Part shown: in pieces, positions 11,021-24,930 of the stretch
Layout of the letters: the number at the start of each line of letters is the position of its first letter
How positions within the stretch are numbered: position 1 is the stretch's first letter
Source of the DNA: Fratercula arctica
Taxonomy: Eukaryota; Chordata; Aves; Charadriiformes; Alcidae
Length of the DNA: 64,000 nt
NCBI GenBank assembly: GCA_947846985.1
Contig: CANTUZ010000005.1
Location: 12,022,001-12,086,000, forward strand
Direction of reading: 5' to 3'
Notes under the pieces: generated by a model
What the model saw: only the letters and a program-made list of their open reading frames with translations
Databases searched by the model: none
What the model was told of the DNA's origin: nothing
Translations under genes and position numbers: made by a program

Positions 11021-14000
11021 TCTTGCTGTCTTCATGGAAATCAGTTTGGAAGTTAAGTGGTGGTTTCGTTGTTTTCAGTTTCATTAACCCAAGCCTGATC
11101 TTGGCAAGTAGCTGCTGAGAATCAGTATTCTCCAGACTTGTGGTAAAGAGTCCCACCTGCACACCAGCAGCTACAGCAAGGGAGGATTTTTCTCCTTTCT
11201 CCCTCCTGTCTAGATCACTGTAGGTGCCAGTGTGCAAATATGGGGGTGGGGGGCATGGAGGTGTATAATACACTCCTCCATACTTTTCCTTACCAGTACC
11301 TACTAAATGAAACCACAGAGGGAACCCCAGGGCTCAAGCGAGGCAGGGAAGAGAATTAAATAAAAAGAAGGTAAAACAGCTCCAAGAGAAGAACAGCAGC
11401 TACTGGAAGAAAAATACAAAAAAAAACCCTGACATTTCTCAATGGGTTGGGCTCCATTTCAACGACTGCACTTCCCTTCCAATTGTCTGTAGTTCTTACA
11501 ATTTCTTTTTTTTTGAATGCACTGTTCCCTGGCTACCACAGACTTGGATAAAAATGGTTCCATCCAAGAGCAGCAGCAAAAAGTATGAATTCACTCTGCC
11601 TTTCTCTCTACCTTTTAAGTAGGTGTGAATACACCACCATATCACTTCATCTCAGCCAAGGCTGGGATGAGGAGAGGAAGAAACAAACCGACTGATGAGA
11701 TAAATCAGAACACTAGGATTACGGGCCACTTTATTTCCAGTTGCTTTTATTTATATGTAAATTCCCTTTCTTTTATTACTCTATTTGTTCTTTTTATTCT
11801 GTTGTTTGTTACCTTAAGTAACAGTCATAATCTCTTTTGGAGCTGGTTATGTGTCAAACTGTCTTACGGACTGGCTTCACATTCAGGACCACCTAACAAT
11901 ATTGTTTCTCATGACTGTTTAATAAGTCACATGGCACATTAATTACATGTGTTCAACCTTCTGCCATATATAGTTACCATACATCTGCTTCTCTGAGAAG
12001 GAAACGCTGAGCTGACAACAGGGAAACAGTAACAGCCAATAAAGACAGGCTTAACACCTGCACTTTGAGCAACTTCAGAGGTCCCTCAAGCCTGTCTGAG
12101 TGAAAAAAACCATCAAAATTAGAACCCTGAAAGAACATCAATAACCTGAGCGTCAGGGTACCACAGCTGGACAAGATAAAGCAGCTTTAATTTCACCCTG
12201 TAGAGAGAACAGGTTGCTACACACATGAGCCAAAGCTCCTGCACACTGAAGCACGTGCAGTGTCCGGATGTGAGAAGGCTCGCTACACGGCATGCAGAGC
12301 CATTTCCCAAATTCCCAAATTCCGAGCTTTCCCCAATTCCACCACTGACCAACTGGAGTTATTTTCACAGGCCTGCACTGAGGAACAGTTTTCTTCAGCT
12401 TCTCTAAAATAGAACATCATCATCAGGAATCCCTCAATGGTAAATAAGGGTTTAAATATGATCCCACTGCAATTCTAGTAACTACTGCGGAATTAGCAAA
12501 ATAAACATTGACAGGGGAAAAAAAAAAAAAACACCATAAATCGAGACTTGAAACATTACTTTATAGTACAACAAACCAGCTGTATGTAAAATACATGCAT
12601 TATAATATGTTTTTATCTTTGTTTTGTATCATGGAGTAAACATTTTTATGTGATAGCTTACTGAAAAAGGGAAATGAGTTTAAATCTGTGGCCAAGTCTA
12701 CTAAAATGGTATAGTAGAAAGTATGACCGTCCATAAGCAGCACCATTACTGTGCGCTTTCTGAGACCCTAAGGCCTCAGAACAGATTTTCTTTTACATGC
12801 TGCTCCTCTTGGAAGAGAGAGAAAAACAGAGCAGAACAAGCATAATTGAAGGACACAGCCATCTTTTGCTAGACGTGTGCTCACTTTTAGTCATGAACTG
12901 CCTCATTGCCACTTTCCTTTTTGGATACACAGGAATTATATGGATAGAGCAGAAGCACACTGTAAAATACAAGTAATCACCATACTAAGTGAAAAATAAA
13001 ACTCATCTTCGCTTCCTGGAACATTGTAGAATATTATTCAGTCGTCAGTTGCCTCAAAAACATTCCCAAATCTACCTTTGCAATAGTTGGGTTTTGTTTG
13101 GTTTGTTGTTATTGTTTGAGTTTTTTAAATTGTTTTAAAGAGGGAAAGCTAGCACTTAAGGGCAAAGAAGAACACGGTTCCAGAAGCCACATACCTCCTC
13201 ACCCAAGTATGGTCAGAGATGAAGATGACCAGAAAGATCCAGTCAGCTCCCTCTCCCTTCTTCTGCGCCAAATATATTTTGGTGAGGTTTTCTTGACAAT
13301 TTCAAGTAACCCTAAGCCCTCTTCCTACTGTACTTCTTCAAATATTTATAGATTACATATATTTATTTTTCCTGTACTTCCTCAGCTATCATTGAGCCAA
13401 ATTGTTCATACCAGGATATCATCTACAGTGGTTTGTCATGGCTGTAAGAATTCCACTATGTGTCTTCTTGTAACATCTGTGTGTGGGGCAAAGCACCAGC
13501 AACAAGGAGAAAAGGAGCTGTGCTGACGACATGACCACAACATGCAGAAAAACACCTTCACATCCTTGGGGAGTAGATTAGGGTTTGCCTTGTATCAGAG
13601 ATCCCTAGGTATACTTCTGGAGCTGGGCTGTACAGTCTTCAGAAGAGATCCAGGTTCCTACCTGTTTGTTTTTACACAGCTAGAGGCATTGAGGAGCATG
13701 AAGTAGAGACCATACCTATTCATTCCCAGCTAGAACTCTGACCACAGAATTCAAGAGTGCCCTCACCTACCTGGTCTTTCCAGGCTTGCCAATATCTCTT
13801 GGGAGTAACTGTGCAGAACAGGACTTAGCATTGTCCTCTTTTGCTATGGGAGAGGCAACTATTTTTGGTTTTCTCTCTTTTCAAAGACCAAAATTTATCC
13901 GAGGCATTTAATCCACCAACATCAGGCCTGAGTTGTACTACCTTCTGTGTCTTTGCTAAAAATAAGTTAATCAGTCAACACCCTTCACTGAGCCTTCTCC

Positions 14001-15092
14001 ATATATGTTCATCAAGAGGCTGTTGCAAAATAATAACAAAGCACGTAGCTGTCAGATGTCATGCTATACTGGAGACACACAGAAAGGGAAACTGAGATTT
14101 CAAGGTCACACATCAATATAATGCACCACATTTTCTTTTATACCATAAATTATGTATATATGTGTGTGTGTATATATAAATTTTTATATAAAACATAAAC
14201 ATGCATGTACAAACTCACATACTGACTGTTTTACTGGCAACAAAAAACCACAAGAACCAAACCCACATTAATGTGCACTTCATCAATCCACAGTCTTAAA
14301 GACATGGAAACAAGACACCAAAAGGAAAGGTTTGGATCACAATTTTATCACTGTGCTATACAGAATACCTTCAACACGACTTCTGTTTTCAGCACAGACA
14401 AAAAACCAGAACACAACTTCATCATATTTAAATTTTTGCTCAAATAACCAGTAAAGGTTTTCCATAGGGTTAAGTCAAAATAACTTCTCAAAACCAGAGT
14501 ACAAAATAGCTGTGCTAATACAAAAGCTCAGGACACAATCATTAAGGCTTTTGAATAACAACGTATTCTCTACTGATTTGCTGTAGTGTTTCTTAAATTC
14601 TCCCCACACACACACCCCTTACTTTTATCATGAAAATACTTAGAAGTGCAGAACATGATGCTCAGGAACGTCATTCACAGCTGTATTCTGAAACAGCAAA
14701 GCAATGTATTTTTGTTTATTGACTAAAATTAGCTTAGCATTGTCAGATGGAAGTGACGATTCTACCTGAATTCAGTCTTGTTATGCATAGTCTCAGAAGA
14801 GGATCTTTGTGATCTGAAAACTTCTTGTAACACCACAGAAATATACTTTGCATCATAATATATTATTTCCAGTGAAGTAGCCTCATTTGAAGTGCCTGTA
14901 TGATAGGACAGAATTTTCCATTAAAAGAATATATATGTTTCCATCTTACGAAAACAACAAATATATGTTACTTGCAAAAGGCTGGAGGTAAATGCAATTT
15001 TCATTCAGCTTTCAAAAGAATAGAATAAGGAAACTGCGAACTAGAGTTTAGAAGGTGACAACTGCTCAGATCTAAATGAAAGTATTAAGAGT
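11021..15092. other. Noncoding, no supported gene
   Basis: This is AT-rich sequence downstream of the GALNT poly(A) site. Reading frames of up to 142 codons (13098-13526) show no domain or homology that I recognise and overlap others on both strands. Small features are an A-run near 12520, a TA/TG microsatellite at about 14148-14192, and a weak MIR-like tail (GGGAAACTGAG followed by CAAGGTCACACA, about 14084-14113) that is too short to call. Confidence 0.5.
14148..14192. repeat. TA/TG dinucleotide microsatellite
   Basis: A short mixed run of TATATG, TGTGTGTG and TATATA units grades into AT-rich sequence. It is a simple sequence repeat with no other signal. Confidence 0.7.
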
Positions 15093-15330
15093 TGTCATGG
15101 TTTCAGCTGGGATGAAGTTAACTTTCTTGCTAGCAGCTGGTGTGGGGCTATGTTTTGGATTTAGGATGAGAGCAGCGTTGACAGTGCACTGATCTTTTTA
15201 GTTGTTGCTAAGCAGTCAAGGCCCTTTCCGCTCCTCACACCACCCTGCCAGCGAGCAGTCTGGGAGGGCACAAAAAGTTGGGAGGTGACACAGCTGGGAC
15301 AGCTGACCCCAACATGCCTCAACTTTTGGG
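15093..15330 (+). mobile_element. ERV LTR fragment (U3 part)
   Basis: The segment begins TGTCATGGTTTCAGCTGGGA and continues with GTTAACTTTCTTGCTAGCAG, GTTTTGGATTTAGGATGAGA, a TTTTTAGTTGTTGCTAAGCA stretch and GTGACACAGCTGGGACAGCT. I recognise this as the 5' part of an LTR family widespread in birds, usually assigned to ERVL-type elements. The family assignment is from memory. The TATA-bearing downstream part and poly(A) signal are not found, so it looks truncated on the right. The exact right end is uncertain and homology may run to about 15420. Short minus-strand frames at 15161-15434 fall here and are not genes. Confidence 0.6.
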
Positions 15331-18300
15331 GACATAAAAATGCACTTCCTTGGCCAAATGCAGCCACTTGGTAAATCTGCAGTAGAGTAAATTTGGTTCC
15401 CAAACCTCATGCACAGCATACAGAGGTTTGCCACCTCTCAGCCAGGACAGAGGGTGAAGAGAAAGCTCTTGTCAGCACACATGAAGAATACCATAAGCCT
15501 CAGCTTGTCATTTTTGGCTAACCTAGTTCCCTTAACTTGTATCTCAGTGTCTTATTTCCCCATCTTTGCTTGCTCTGGAACTGGCATACTAACAGTTAAC
15601 CTCAGGAAGAGGTGTTAATTTTCTGGGGAAAAAAACCAAACCAAACGAAAACAAAAAAAAGCCAAACAAACCAAACCCAAATCAGCAAATGAAATACCTG
15701 CATTTAAAGTGCCCATTTGTGACAGTGATTCTCACAACAGTTGGGAATGTTTTGCTGCAGATGACATTTCAATTCAAAGCAAATCACCAAAGGCTACATT
15801 CTTATCTTCAGCCTCTGTTAATAATGGTTTTCTGTGTATCATATTTTTTGTCATTTTACCATTATTTTATCATTTTCTATATTCTCCTAGACATTGTTCA
15901 GCTATATAGTGAAGAGCAAGTCTTTTATCACTTGAGTTCCAAATGCTCTGGAAAGGCTCACAATTAGAGAGGAGATACTAAAAATACATCCCAAACTTCT
16001 GTCCCAAATACGTCTACAGATAGTCTTGAAAAACCAGTGACGAATGACAAACTGAAAGCTCCTGCTACTTCCCACAGCCTGAAGATCACTGAGCAGTGCT
16101 TACTCAAATCTAGAGCCAAACATTAGTGTGAAAATACTGTGCAACCTGCTGTGCCAATACCTGATGTACCAGGCATGAATCCTCACCTAGTATAAGTTAG
16201 CACACATACACTGACTTTGAGGAACGGCATCAAGTCCGTATTATGAGGAATTGGCCTGGGTCCTCAAAGTACCCCTCAAGCAAGGCTCATGCTGAATTCA
16301 ACAAATAATCCGTTTATACATGTGTGTATAAATGGTGTCCAGAACTCATGCACGCACTGTAAACCTATACAAAAAATAATCATACCAAACAAATTGGATG
16401 CTGAGAACACCTTTCTAAACAGTTGAAAAGTACAAAACAAGCACTGCAGAGACAAGAATTAAAAGTTACCTATTGACAGCAACTCTCCAAAGCAGATCTT
16501 GTGCTCTCAAGTGTTTATGCGGAACATACCTAATCAGATTTGGCAGCCATTTGGAGAGAGCTTTAAGAGATGAAGCAAGATCATCATCATGCTAGGGAAG
16601 TGAATCACCTGGACTTTTATTGTTCCTCACATGCTTTGCTATTGAGCACATTTTACCTGGGTACAGATCACACAAGAAAAAACCCAAACCACAAAACCAT
16701 TATCAGTAGAAACTTTAAATTTCTGGCAGGTATCACTTTTCTAATCTGTCTAACTTTCCTATTCTAAAAATGTAGAGTCCCAACTTAAATTGAATTACTT
16801 TGAAGCCACATTGGCTGGCTATATATTATATTCCTAACCCTTCTGCCTGCAGCTAAATGCAATGCATGCCACCTCCATTTTTCCAATCTGTGTATATATT
16901 GCCTAGGCATCTTACTGTTATGATTTCTGGGTATTTAGTAGTCAAAAAAGTTGAAGAAAAAGCTCTCTACTCTCAAATGCCATAGCAAAAAGACAGAAAT
17001 ATTCAAGATGACACTTCAGACTTAAAACAGTTCATATTCAAACCACTGTATTGTTCCATAGCATGACTTTGTCTACTTGGTCTCACGATCAATAACTGCT
17101 GTCAAGGATGGCAAATTTAAATAATTCTGCTTCTTACAAGTGATACTTTCAGGTATTAAATCCTTGACTGAAGTTTCCTAGGAGAGATTAAATCACATGG
17201 AGATTTCATCATCTGAAAAGATCTGAAAAGAACGTTGTGTATCATGTATAAGCTTGCACAAGTCAAGGCTTACTGATGTAGTTTCAGAAGCCTGTCTATT
17301 CACTTAGATTTTAGATTGCCTGCAGAAGCGATAATTTACTTTATGGAAAACATTCTCATGCCCTTTCATGAAAGATGAATATTATCAGATAATCAAATTA
17401 GCTAGAGAGCTATCATCTTTTCTTGTATGCCAATTTCTGTGGGACCACTTGAAGAGTCACATGCTTACTAGGGGAACACGGTTATTAAAACCAGAATCTT
17501 GATTATTAATTGAATTATGGCCTATTGATCCATACCTTTCTTTTACCTTAATACAATGCCTGGTATTGTTAAAAGTGCTGTAGAATCTAGAGACTATTAA
17601 AGATTACTATGTGAGTCAGAGGTGCAAGAAAATTGAATTTTCCAGCAGATTTGCTGACAAGTCACACCTCACACTTCCCCACAGAGCACTTTCTGATACA
17701 TACATATCACTGAAAATTTTTAAAATTATCAACTGTGTCGGAGTTCAATAGTCTCTTATAATCATGGCCACTAATTTGCCTTTTGGATAGTGTGACTGCT
17801 AGAAGGAAGCTGCAGGAGTGTAATCTGTTAGCAATTCCCTCTGTTTCCAGGCTGGGACTTCACGAAGAGGGAACAGGACAGGGTATGGGGACACAGACTC
17901 AGGTTGCTCCATGGTGCAACTCCCAGGAATCCTTGGATAGGAAGCCTTCAATGCAACGACAGTTTTCTCCTTGTGCGATTATACAGTGCTGCACATTTTG
18001 CTTTCCAATTTTCTTTATCAATTGATCTTTCCAGATCAAAGTAGGAACACGCTAGCCTTAATTAATTAATTGTGTTCTGCCTCTTGTACTAAAGGAACCT
18101 TAGTTTGTAATTAACAGTTATTTTCATTTCAAATACTGAAGAACAATACTATAGCCTATTCATAAATCCAAACTTTACAGCTCAGAATGCACTTTGGTTT
18201 TTTCCCCTCATTATGCCCATCATGTACATGAGCGTTTTAAGTTGTCTACCTTCTTCAGTACATTACTTATGGGTTCTGTATATCTGGCCATAGCTTTTCT

Positions 18301-21300
18301 CCTATTCATTAAAGAGATGTTGTTACCACGGGATGAACAAGGAGGTTTGCTTGCAGTCCAGAGCTCACTTTTGCCTTCTAAAACATTCAAGAAAATGGAC
18401 TTCATGAGCATAATTTGTGAAAAACTTTGCATTTGGCTCCCAAACTGGGGCATATTATCAGAGACCACTCTCTAGTTCTTTGATCCAACAGAGAACTTTA
18501 ACAGTACACAGCATATGACAAAAGAAAAACATAGGGAATGTTTTATCATGTTTATAAAAGTGGTATTAACATGATGGATGTGTCTTTGAAGTGGTCTAGA
18601 ACTTCTCATCTACCTAAAGACAGAATATAATACTTGGAAGTTAGTTTATTACCTGACATAAAAGACAGCACAAAGCCATGTATGATGAGACAGGCATATG
18701 CTGATACTCATGTAGCTGTTGAACTTCTGCAACTTATGCATTTTCCATCATTCTTCCAGTCATCAAGAGCTGAACTCCTGATGCTAAAGCTAGAAATGCA
18801 CCACAACGCAGATGCTGACCCTAGCTGTTTTTCCACATTGCACCATGTGTCCAGTGTTTAATTCAGAAACAGCACCTGTACTACCCTTGCTTTTAAAAAC
18901 TGAGCAGAAATCCCTCTGGCATGATATGTGCCAACAGTTGCCTGCAAAACAATAACAGTTTATACAACACCTTTCTGACCTCTGCAGGTGCTCTACTGTT
19001 ACCGTAATAACAACCACAAAAGTAGTGTAAACCAAAGTTGAAAACTATAAAGGAAACAACCAATTTAAAGAAAAAATTGAGGAAAAAGCTTAGTCCAAGT
19101 CAAACCTAGAAGCCCAACAAGCACACACAAGTTTGCAGGTAAACTGCAGACAAACGTCCAAATGCAAACCTAGTTTCACAACTGGAAGGTACTGCACTTG
19201 AGGGGCTATCCACAGAGGCAATACAAACATTGCTGCAGAGTATTCTTAAATTACTCATTTAGCACGCAGGCAACAGTTTCTTTCCGACTCTTCTCAGATA
19301 TTTGGATAGAACCTCTATACACTCAAACGACACGCATCACACTTCCCTGGGCACAGCACAGAGAGATTTGCCTACAAAGATTGACATGTGAAACCACCTG
19401 GCTGTACTTTTAGCCAGGCCTTCTGGGTACCAAGAGGTTTGGAAATAGTGTTCTGATTCTATGTCTATCTGTGTGCAATCTTTCTGCATTTATGGGCAGC
19501 CCTTGCTTCCCTATTCCCTCGGGACGGGGGGAGGTTAACTTAAAACACATTACCAGAATCCTCATCTTACTACTTGGCAACCAGGAGCATCTCGTTCTCC
19601 CATTCTATCAGTCACATGAAGTTCAGTATTTTTACCTCTCCCAAACAGTACAGTAGAAATACTGATAAAGATACTGCAATAGTTGCCATAACAACTGCTT
19701 TTAACTTCAATTGTAGTTAGGAATACAATTTCTTTTTTGTCCACAGACTAACAATATCTTTATTATTGCTAAATAGACCTTTGTAAAGAGCTGAATTCTT
19801 TTGAAGCTGTTACTCTTGAGCATATATTTTAGATCTGCAAGAGTAAAAGGGGGACGTCCATTTGCTGTTCAAAAAAATAACGATTCTAATTAATACCTTA
19901 GGTCCTGGTATATGGTTCTCCAACTTTCAGCCCACGTATATACAAGAATCTTTCAGCAAATTAAATTTGGCTCTACTGAAACAGAGAGAACATCTACCAG
20001 CTTGTTGGTAGGAAAACATTGCTTGTACTTCACAAGTTGCTTGAGACCATTTTTGTCTTCTACGTAAGTAGGTCAGTAACAGCACAAGGTGACATTGACC
20101 ATAAGAGAGATCAAAATATTTCCCTTTATCTGTTTATCCACCAGACTATAAAATGGGGGCAGTGGCTGAATTTTGCTTTATGTTGTCATTTTTGAAGACT
20201 GCGCTTTTCAGGGATTCAGTTGTTCCCAATACACTCTACACAACCAGGGCATGCTACCGCACCTGCTGGTTTGGCCTGAAACAGTTGCAACAGACCAGGA
20301 AGGGAGAATCACATACAATTATGCCTGCAGACACTCACTCCTCCTCCTTAGAAAGGGTCAGAGAGAGGGATCTGAGAGGAGAAGCAGGTTTGTTGGCAAA
20401 GGGTGAGAGACACATGGGTAACAAATCTGTCCTCTGAAGTGTAAGGTCTTGCAGGAGAAATATGGAGTGACAGCTTCATAGATCACAAGCCACAAAACTA
20501 TTCACAGTTCTTAATGGTGGGAAGGATTCTCAAAATCGTTCAGCCCCACCTCTTGCCTAACAGAGGCCGTGCCACATATAAGACAGGGTGCTGAGGGTGA
20601 AGCGTGAGGTCTAAGCAGTGGATACAAGGTGCATAGAACACAAAGTCCACTTTAAGGAGACTAAAAGCTTCCAGTATGTGAGTATGCGTATGGTGGAGAG
20701 AGGGGCTGCACACAGATTTTTGCAAAGTCTTGGAAGAATATAACATGTTTAATAGCTGGTCACTGAGAAAACTAGCTAGCACAGCCTTCTGGTTATTTAT
20801 TATTTAATTTAGAGTCCCAAAGGCAATTATCTGTAATCATCTTGCAGATTCTGTTTAGTGCTGCACTCTAACTGTTCTACTCATAGCACCTTAGAAAATG
20901 AGTAATTCCATGTCCCTTAGAAACTGCAAGTGCCATAGCCACTAGCTATACACAGTGGGGATCCAGCTGGTTTTTACAGCTGTTACTAGAAGTAGGTAAC
21001 ATCACAGTTCTGCAAATAACCATTCTGACAACTTGGTAATTCAAAGCCAGCCCTGCTCTCCTCACTCCCACAGGTGCTCGGACAACATCACAACAGTGCT
21101 GTCATTTCTCATGCCACAGAAGAGAATACCATTTTAGCTTTTCTTTTTTTTTTTTTTATGTATTCTGCAAACTGGTAATTTAACACAGCCTATGCATTTA
21201 AGTATGACTTCTTGTGGGAGAAACTCCCCAACAAATTACCCCAAGGAACTGTTTCATGGGATATATTATATCTTATTGCTATATATATATATTTACATAG

Positions 21301-23624
21301 AGCAATTAGTAGCTGCTGTATACAGGAAAGCATTTGCAAATACATTTGAAGAGACAACAATATAATATGCATGAACTATTGTTTTCTACAAACCCCTTTT
21401 CCCAGTAGCCAATCTAATGGACACTGCTAATCTAGTAAGAGGTTCCTTAGCTTGCTTATATTTACTCTGTATGCTGCCCAATGTGCATTGACAGGCTAGG
21501 CTACTTACGCCACTGCCTTCTGCATCATAAGCACTTCATAAATGCTCTTCTGTGAGATGTATCTACTAAACGTCCAGAATTATCTGCTTCTAAATACTCC
21601 TCTGTAGTGATACATCCAGACTAGTTAAGTCAACATCCCTAATTCCAGTTATTTGCTATTGAATCAGAACACCACATTTTTGTAAACGAGCAATACGCAA
21701 ATAGTCATTCAGAGTTTTCCTACAGACAGATTGGGCAAGAACCCAGGATGAATACAAGGACTCAGTCTCTAATGAGGTTATATAATGATGTCTCTAACGA
21801 TGTTAAATAAGACCAAGCACTACCACTATTTGAACTTAGCAATCATTTACTTTTTCAGAAATGATACCTTGTAATTGCTGACCATTTTGGTACAGCAGCA
21901 ATTCCACAGAAACACTGAACTGAATTTTATATTATTATAATGAAGTATTTACACTTACCATAGATTAAACAATCAAAAGGACACATCGCAATGATTCAAC
22001 CTTGGAGTCAAGAGACTGGAGAAATAAGAAAAGAAAAGCTTTTTCTCTTTTTTTTTTTTTTCCAAAACTCAGACTGTTGATAAACAGCTGCATTACATGA
22101 TGTTACATGGTTTAAAATATTTCTGGAGACGTACTAAACGGGCCTCACAGTTTAAAAATAGATAAATAAAAATCAAAGAACATCTGAATATCAAGCTTCA
22201 TTGTTTTGAATTCCTTCTAAGACCTTGGCACATACAGCTGCTCAAGCCTGAGCGAAGTATTTTCTCATTGAGATTTTAGTCACTATTGTCTATTGGCCAA
22301 CTTCGCTTTACAGGCTTTCTGTGAAACCAAATGTAGAACACTTACAGTTTTTGGTATGCGGAATTTGTCAGTCTACAAGGACTTGAAAGGAAATTTCTAA
22401 AGAAAAACTCAGTGAAAGTTTATGTTAAAACATTAGGAAAACAAAATTTTGGAGTAGTTCAAAGGAAATAAAGTGCTTAATTCAGTAAATAGTTGATTAA
22501 ACACTGAATCCTGCCCTAACATAGGTTTTGATTAGTATGTGCTCATCTTTCTAAAACCAAAAAATGTCTCTACTGCATCTGTTTCCTTTTTCAAGCTTCA
22601 GCTTCACCAAAAATGTATCAGGTACAGAATTATAGGATATAATTCCTGAAGATGTGACCAGGTATGTTCTCTGAACCCTCATAAAGGTATAGTCACTACT
22701 CAAAAATAGATGAAAACAGAAGCAACAGAAGAAAAATTAAAGCCACCGCTGCCACCATCATCTCTGCTAACCCACAGATGTTTGGTGAAGCACATTATCA
22801 CAAGTCAAAGGTTTCAGGGGACCTACTTTTTAAGAATACTGGCAGCATGTTCCTATCATCACCATGCCAAAACATCTGTTCATCAACATAACTGATATTC
22901 TGTGAATTACACTGCTAGCTAATTGATGCTATGGGGCCAGCAGGTGGAGCACTGTGCTAAAGATGTGGAAAGTTCTCTGATCATCTTTTTTCAAAGTACA
23001 ATTTTGGCCAGAAGAACAAAAATCCATTCTGAGGCAAATTCTCCTCTTCGTTATGCTGCTGCTAATTTGCCCCCTTTCTATTAACTCCAAGTGTTTTCAA
23101 TTCTGATCTGGACAACTTCTAAGGTATTTTGAACAACTGACCTCCCAGTGTTTGTCAACCATCGTTAATCAAATTTAGTCATGGTTGGCAGCCAGTCAAC
23201 ATTTGAGTGGCTACTATGTTGTGTGTAAGATGCATGTTAAATCAACATTTAACAAATTCATTTTCCCTCCCATTCCAATGGTGTGTTTGGTGTGTTTTTT
23301 TCAGCTGAACATCTTGAAATGAGAGTACCAGAATGCTTGACTTCGCAGTTTCTTTACCATACAGTGGGTAGCTGTCATATAAGAAGAACATGAAGAATAA
23401 GACAATGTCACTTCTAAGGCAAGTGTGGATCATATCCTCAGCACATGTCCAGTTCTCTGCCAAGTAGCTTCAGAGAACAGAATAGGATATGTTAATTAAT
23501 TAATAAAATTGATATTTGGAACAGAAAGCATCCTCATCATGCAAGATGAAGCACAGGCTGAAACAGTTTCAAAAAATCTCAATGATTTACAACTGTAATA
23601 AGCCCACTGACAGCGCCCCTCTCG
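15331..23624. other. Noncoding, no supported gene
   Basis: About 8.3 kb of AT-rich sequence with only short, domain-free reading frames (none above about 94 codons). Simple features are T-runs near 21146 and 22050, a small TA run near 21282, and a short direct repeat ATCTGAAAAG twice at 17212-17231. A stretch near 20525-20575 weakly resembles an inverted CR1 tail but is too diverged to call. Confidence 0.5.
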
Positions 23625-23740
23625 TCTGAGGATTTCAAAGCTTTTTGCAGATTAAACGCCTTTGAGGTGCGTTAATAGTCTTCCCATTTGGCAGAGAAGT
23701 TAAGTAGCTTCCCCCAGGTCACATGCTATAGCAAATCACT
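23625..23740 (+). mobile_element. Ancient MIR/L3-type SINE remnant 1
   Basis: The order of motifs GGATTTCAAAGCTTTTTGCA, CATTTGGCAGAGAAGTTAAG and CTTCCCCCAGGTCACAT matches the generic tail of ancient amniote SINE/L3-type repeats (…AAAGC…TTTGCA…CAGAGAGGTTAAGTGACTTGCCCAAGGTCACAC). It is strongly diverged, as expected of an insertion older than the bird radiation. The match is from memory of the consensus, so the exact subfamily is not assigned. Confidence 0.55.
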
Positions 23741-23875
23741 ACCACCAATCGCCGGGGGGGAATTTTCCAGAAGCAGAAATGGCTGTTAAGTCTCCAAATG
23801 CCACTTGTGCATCTGAATGTCTTCACCATTAATACTCATCACCTACTTATACCAATGCTTTAAAGTGCTGCCTAA

Positions 23876-24008
23876 ATAATTTATTAGTCCTTATAACATT
23901 CCCATGAAATAGGTAACTAATTTATCTCTACCGTACAAGTTAAAATGAGGCACAGAGAAGCTAAGTACTTTGTCCAGACCATTCAGCAATCTATGAACTA
24001 ATCCAGAG
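23876..24008 (+). mobile_element. Ancient MIR-type SINE remnant 2
   Basis: Clear MIR-like order: CCTTATAACATTCCCATGAA, AATAGGTAACTAATTTATCT, then AAATGAGGCACAGAGAAGCT, AAGTACTTTGTCCAGACC and CAATCTATGAACTAATCCAG. This corresponds to the MIR 3' half (…ACTGAGGCACAGAGAGGTTAAGT…). It has the same orientation as the remnant 135 bp to its left. Confidence 0.65.
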
Positions 24009-24483
24009 TAAGAAATGAGTAGACTATGATTTTTGAAGTGTATGTTCAGTTTACATCACCATAATATTTTAATATTCCCTCCAAATATATAGATGCTGAG
24101 TTTCATCTACAAACAGAAAACCAGAGTTTTAAGAAAAAACTTGTCAGTTAACACATCTGACTAGTGAAATACATGCATGCTCCATTACGCAGATAGAAAC
24201 ATAAGTAAAATCACACTTTGCTAGGATGAGAGATAGACAAGCTCATCCAAATATATTTCATTGGGAAAAAAAAGTAAGTGAAGCAGTACAGGATGATTTT
24301 ATAATTCACTATTAATGGGAATTAGAATCAGACAGGAGTACAGCACTAAAATTTGGCAAGTTCCTCCTTGAAAGCATAGAAATATGTACCCTAAACTTGT
24401 AAGTGACTTTGAAAATAAACCCAGGGGGAAAAAAAGCAATAGTTTCTCACTCCTGTCACATCAGGAGACAGCTGCAATTTTGC

Positions 24484-24521
<38 letters not shown>

Positions 24522-24930
24522 GGCAGCAGGCCTAGGGGATTAGAAAGAAGAAAGATACAAAGTTACATGGTTATCTATTTCTTGTATGGCACTTCTGATT
24601 TTTTTTCCTCTCTTAGAGCTAACACAATAGATTAAAGCTCTTATGACCACATAAGAAGTGCATGGAAATTTATACTGGATTTTTATTGTAGACAGCTCAA
24701 AGCCTGTAAAGCCCATGCACTCATCCGGTTTGTTTACGGTACTGTAAGCCAGCGCTGCTTTGTCACAGAGCAACGGCATATAATGGACTGCACAGGCCTG
24801 TTGGGAAAGGGCTGCCCATGGTATTTCAGCAAGAAATCCAGAACTGGAGAGTTCTGGTACCTTCCAGAGATGACAAGTAGTGCATTTTTCATTGAATTGC
24901 CTCATCTCAGGGCATTCAGTCTGAGGAGAA
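24009..24930. other. Noncoding between ancient repeats
   Basis: AT-rich sequence with a T28 homopolymer at 24489-24516. Two overlapping frames on opposite strands (24540-24905 minus and 24783-25193 plus) have no recognisable domain. The plus frame runs through the third SINE-like remnant, which argues against either being a gene. Confidence 0.5.
24489..24516. repeat. T28 homopolymer
   Basis: An uninterrupted run of about 28 T. It could be the tail of a minus-strand retrotransposed sequence, but no retrocopy was recognised on its left side, so it is called only as a simple repeat. Confidence 0.85.

Noticed and set aside
13098..13526. 142-codon frame on the plus strand
   Set aside because: No recognisable domain, no splice or promoter context and AT-rich composition; a chance frame in noncoding DNA.
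14084..14113. MIR-like words GGGAAACTGAG and CAAGGTCACACA
   Set aside because: Only about 30 bp resembles the consensus and the intervening part is missing; it could be chance.
20525..20575. Possible inverted CR1 tail (AAGGATTCTCAAAATCGTTC…CCCACCTC)
   Set aside because: Too short and too diverged; it lacks the ATTCTATG-type repeats.
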